Below are positions 62,207-64,000 of a stretch of DNA of 64,000 nucleotides, piece after piece. This DNA comes from Noviherbaspirillum sp. UKPF54 (GTDB taxonomy: Bacteria > Pseudomonadota > Gammaproteobacteria > Burkholderiales > Burkholderiaceae_D). The first letter of the stretch is position 1; the number at the start of each line of letters is the position of its first letter. The notes under the pieces were generated by a model. That model was given only the letters and a program-made list of their open reading frames with translations. It searched no databases and was not told the DNA's origin. The stretch covers positions 868,001 through 932,000 of the forward strand of contig NZ_CP040128.1 of NCBI RefSeq assembly GCF_007874125.1. Reading direction: 5' to 3'. A program made the position numbers and the translations under genes.

Positions 62207-63208
62207 ATGGGTATGAAAGTATGCAGCGGCAATGACGGCGCGGGCTTGGCCCGGGCATGCAAACAATCCGGCGTGACACTGGTTGAGCTGATGATCTCGA
62301 TGACGATCGGGATGTTGGTCGTGATGGCAGCGACAGCTATTCTCCTGTCCGCCAAATCAGGTTACCTGCTGCAAGACGACGAGGCGCAGATACAGGCCAG
62401 CGGCCGCTTTGCTATCGAAATGGTCTCGCGTGCGGTTCGGCAGGCCGCGTATTTTCCCGGGAATGGAGGTGGCAATGCGACGCCTGTCGAGGATGAGGTC
62501 GGGGCGATGATTGCCGGACTGGACGCGCGCAGTCTGAAAAGTGGCACGCAAGGCATCGATTCGCCGCTCAAGAAGTCGGTCAATGGCAGCGATGTGCTCG
62601 CTGTGCGATTTTTCGGCTCCGGCGCCGCAGGCAATGCCGACGGGACAATGACGAATTGCGCCGGCTTTGGCGTTGCTGCTGACGACGGGCGCGGCTGGAG
62701 CATCTTTTATGTGGCGGAGGATGCGACAGGCGAGCCGGAGCTGTACTGCAAGTATCAGGGCGCCAGCGGCTGGTCTTCCCAGGCAATCGCGCGCGGCGTT
62801 GAGTCGTTCCAGGTGCTGTACGGACTGGACACCGATGCCGACGGATTGCCGAACCGGTTTGCGATGGCGTCGGCTATCGATGCCTTGGATGGCGCTCTCG
62901 TCGTTGAAGGCACTGACGCCGCCGCGCGAGAACGGGACAGGGAGCGCAAGACCTACTGGAAGAAGGTCGTGGCAGTCAGGGTCGCGCTGCTTGTGCATGG
63001 CACGCATCGGACTCGTGCGGGCGGCATGGATGCTGATCGTGATTTGTTCGGCAAGGATTACGCGAGCGCATTCGCGGACACGGACAAGGGCGTGCGTATG
63101 CGGGAGGCGGAAATGCCGGCATCGCAGCGCGGCCGAATACGCCGGATTTTCGCGACGACGATCCATTTGCGCCCACCATCGTTGGCCTCGGAACAGGAGG
63201 CGCGATGA
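62207..63208 (+). CDS. pilW: Type IV pilus minor pilin PilW
   Basis: A 333-residue prepilin, the usual large size of PilW. The leader ends SG, followed by VTLVELMISMTIGMLVVMAATAIL. PilW family marks include ASGRFAIEMVSRAVRQAAYF and the tail region with VAVRVALLVHGT. The ATG directly abuts the pilV stop, with another in-frame ATG two codons later. It overlaps pilX by four bases (ATGA). It belongs to the pilus-priming complex. Confidence 0.93.
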   Translation: MGMKVCSGNDGAGLARACKQSGVTLVELMISMTIGMLVVMAATAILLSAKSGYLLQDDEAQIQASGRFAIEMVSRAVRQAAYFPGNGGGNATPVEDEVGAMIAGLDARSLKSGTQGIDSPLKKSVNGSDVLAVRFFGSGAAGNADGTMTNCAGFGVAADDGRGWSIFYVAEDATGEPELYCKYQGASGWSSQAIARGVESFQVLYGLDTDADGLPNRFAMASAIDALDGALVVEGTDAAARERDRERKTYWKKVVAVRVALLVHGTHRTRAGGMDADRDLFGKDYASAFADTDKGVRMREAEMPASQRGRIRRIFATTIHLRPPSLASEQEAR

Positions 63209-63903
63209 GGCGCGGACACTACGTCAAGCCTACACGGCCGCGCGCCTTCGCCTCCCGGGGCGATCAATCCGGAGCTTCTCTTATCGTCACGCTGCTGATG
63301 CTGACGGTGCTGGCAATGGTTGGGCTTTCGGCGGCGCAGATCTCTTTGCAGGACGAAAAGGCTTCGCGCAACGAGCGCGACCGGGAGATTGCCATGCAAG
63401 CTGCGGAAGCGGCGCTGGCCGATGCCGAACTGGACATCGAATCGGCGCCGCGTAGCTCCCTGTTTGCGTCCGATAGCAGCGAAGGGTTCGCACCGGACTG
63501 CAATAACGGCCAAACAGCGCGCTACCTCGGCTTGTGTCTATCGGGGCGGAATATCCGGCTAGCTTGGCAAGCGATTGATTTCGCGAGCGCGAAGTCCGTG
63601 CCGTACGGGCATTTCACCGGGCGCATGCTGCCAGCCGGTGCCGGGCCGCTGCCAATGCACGCGCCGAGGTACATCATTGAACTCATGCCCGACGACGAAG
63701 CCGGTGGTGCGACGCAGGAAACATATCACTACCGGATTACCGCCATCGGTTTCGGCGCAGCGAATGCCACCCGGGTGATGCTGCAAACGCTTTACCGAAA
63801 AGCGGGGAAGGGCGGCAAGGAACAGGCGATGCCGGTCGGCCGGCTCAGCTGGCGAGAAATACCGAACTGGAAGGAATTGCACGATGCTCTTGCAAGAAAG
63901 TAA
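63205..63903 (+). CDS. pilX: Type IV pilus minor protein PilX
   Basis: A 232-residue PilX-type protein. The N-terminus GASLIVTLLMLTVLAMVGLSAAQ follows a QSG leader, with hydrophobic residues where most pilins have Glu+5, as is usual for PilX. The next segment EKASRNERDREIAMQAAEAALADAE is the PilX family signature. It is coupled to pilW by overlap and its last codons overlap the following pilin gene by 20 bases. Confidence 0.92.
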   Translation: MRRGHYVKPTRPRAFASRGDQSGASLIVTLLMLTVLAMVGLSAAQISLQDEKASRNERDREIAMQAAEAALADAELDIESAPRSSLFASDSSEGFAPDCNNGQTARYLGLCLSGRNIRLAWQAIDFASAKSVPYGHFTGRMLPAGAGPLPMHAPRYIIELMPDDEAGGATQETYHYRITAIGFGAANATRVMLQTLYRKAGKGGKEQAMPVGRLSWREIPNWKELHDALARK

Positions 63904-64000
63904 GAACTCATTTGATCTTATGGATGAACCGCACGGATTCACGCTCACCGATCTCATGATTGCCCTTGCCATCGCCGGCCTGTTGACGGCGATGGCCATA
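63884..64000 (+). CDS. Minor pilin, N-terminal part, cut by window end
   Basis: At least 39 codons are present. The ATG at 63884 lies inside the end of pilX and follows AAGGA; an in-frame ATG at 63920 would give a six-residue leader. The prepilin site reads HG-FTLTDLMIALAIAGLLTAM, with Asp at +5 where nearly all pilins have Glu, and Thr at +4. By position it may be the FimU/FimT-type or PilE-type member of the cluster; a pilY1 gene would be expected further on. Confidence 0.8.
   Translation, partial: MLLQESKNSFDLMDEPHGFTLTDLMIALAIAGLLTAMAI

Overview
The window looks like chromosomal DNA of a GC-rich betaproteobacterium, most likely Burkholderiales and probably Oxalobacteraceae (Herbaspirillum / Noviherbaspirillum / Herminiimonas group). 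This is inferred from the gene content: an intact ybgC-tolQRAB-pal-cpoB operon, glyA followed by nrdR and pilVWX-type minor pilins, an NAD-dependent glutamate dehydrogenase of about 1,580 residues, FlhD, and many LysR and Lrp regulators. No database search was possible, so the family assignment rests on recognised sequence patterns. I saw no rRNA, CRISPR array, insertion sequence or phage module.

Layout. 1-2.4 kb: a type IV pilin pair (minus strand), the SrkA kinase and a small unknown protein. 2.4-9.9 kb: a seven-gene minus-strand operon for lysine breakdown through beta-lysine (kamA, kdd, a P-loop protein, kamD, kamE, kal, kce), with a divergent Lrp/AsnC regulator. 10-14.1 kb: a PLP beta-eliminating lyase with tryptophanase-type specificity residues, then arginase and ornithine cyclodeaminase with a second divergent Lrp regulator. 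Together these form an amino-acid catabolic island (Lys, Trp or Tyr, Arg). 14.3-29.7 kb: exported peroxiredoxin and YbhB-like proteins, an acetyltransferase, three regulator-centred divergons, an OsmC-YcaO fusion, a CLC chloride transporter, and two LysR-controlled operons of small redox or electrophile enzymes. 29.9-39.5 kb: a DcaP-like porin, a polar amino-acid ABC importer and the large glutamate dehydrogenase, which fit together as amino-acid uptake and glutamate oxidation.

39.5-53.2 kb: a signalling and envelope segment. It holds a REC-GGDEF(degenerate)-EAL protein, a HisKA-REC-Hpt protein with no ATPase domain, a 1,331-residue repetitive coiled-coil membrane protein, a TPR protein overlapping an L,D-transpeptidase, two membrane-anchored unknowns, and mazEF followed directly by an orphan flhD. 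53.2-64 kb: tRNA-Lys, the tol-pal operon with ybgC and an SDR gene, a ZTP riboswitch in front of glyA, nrdR, and minor pilin genes running off the end.

The most interesting items are the complete lysine aminomutase pathway under Lrp control, the lyase with a tyrosine phenol-lyase-like body and a tryptophanase-like active site, the coiled coil built from repeats of exactly 14 or 17 heptads, the kinase-less phosphorelay adaptor coupled to a c-di-GMP phosphodiesterase, and mazEF-flhD.
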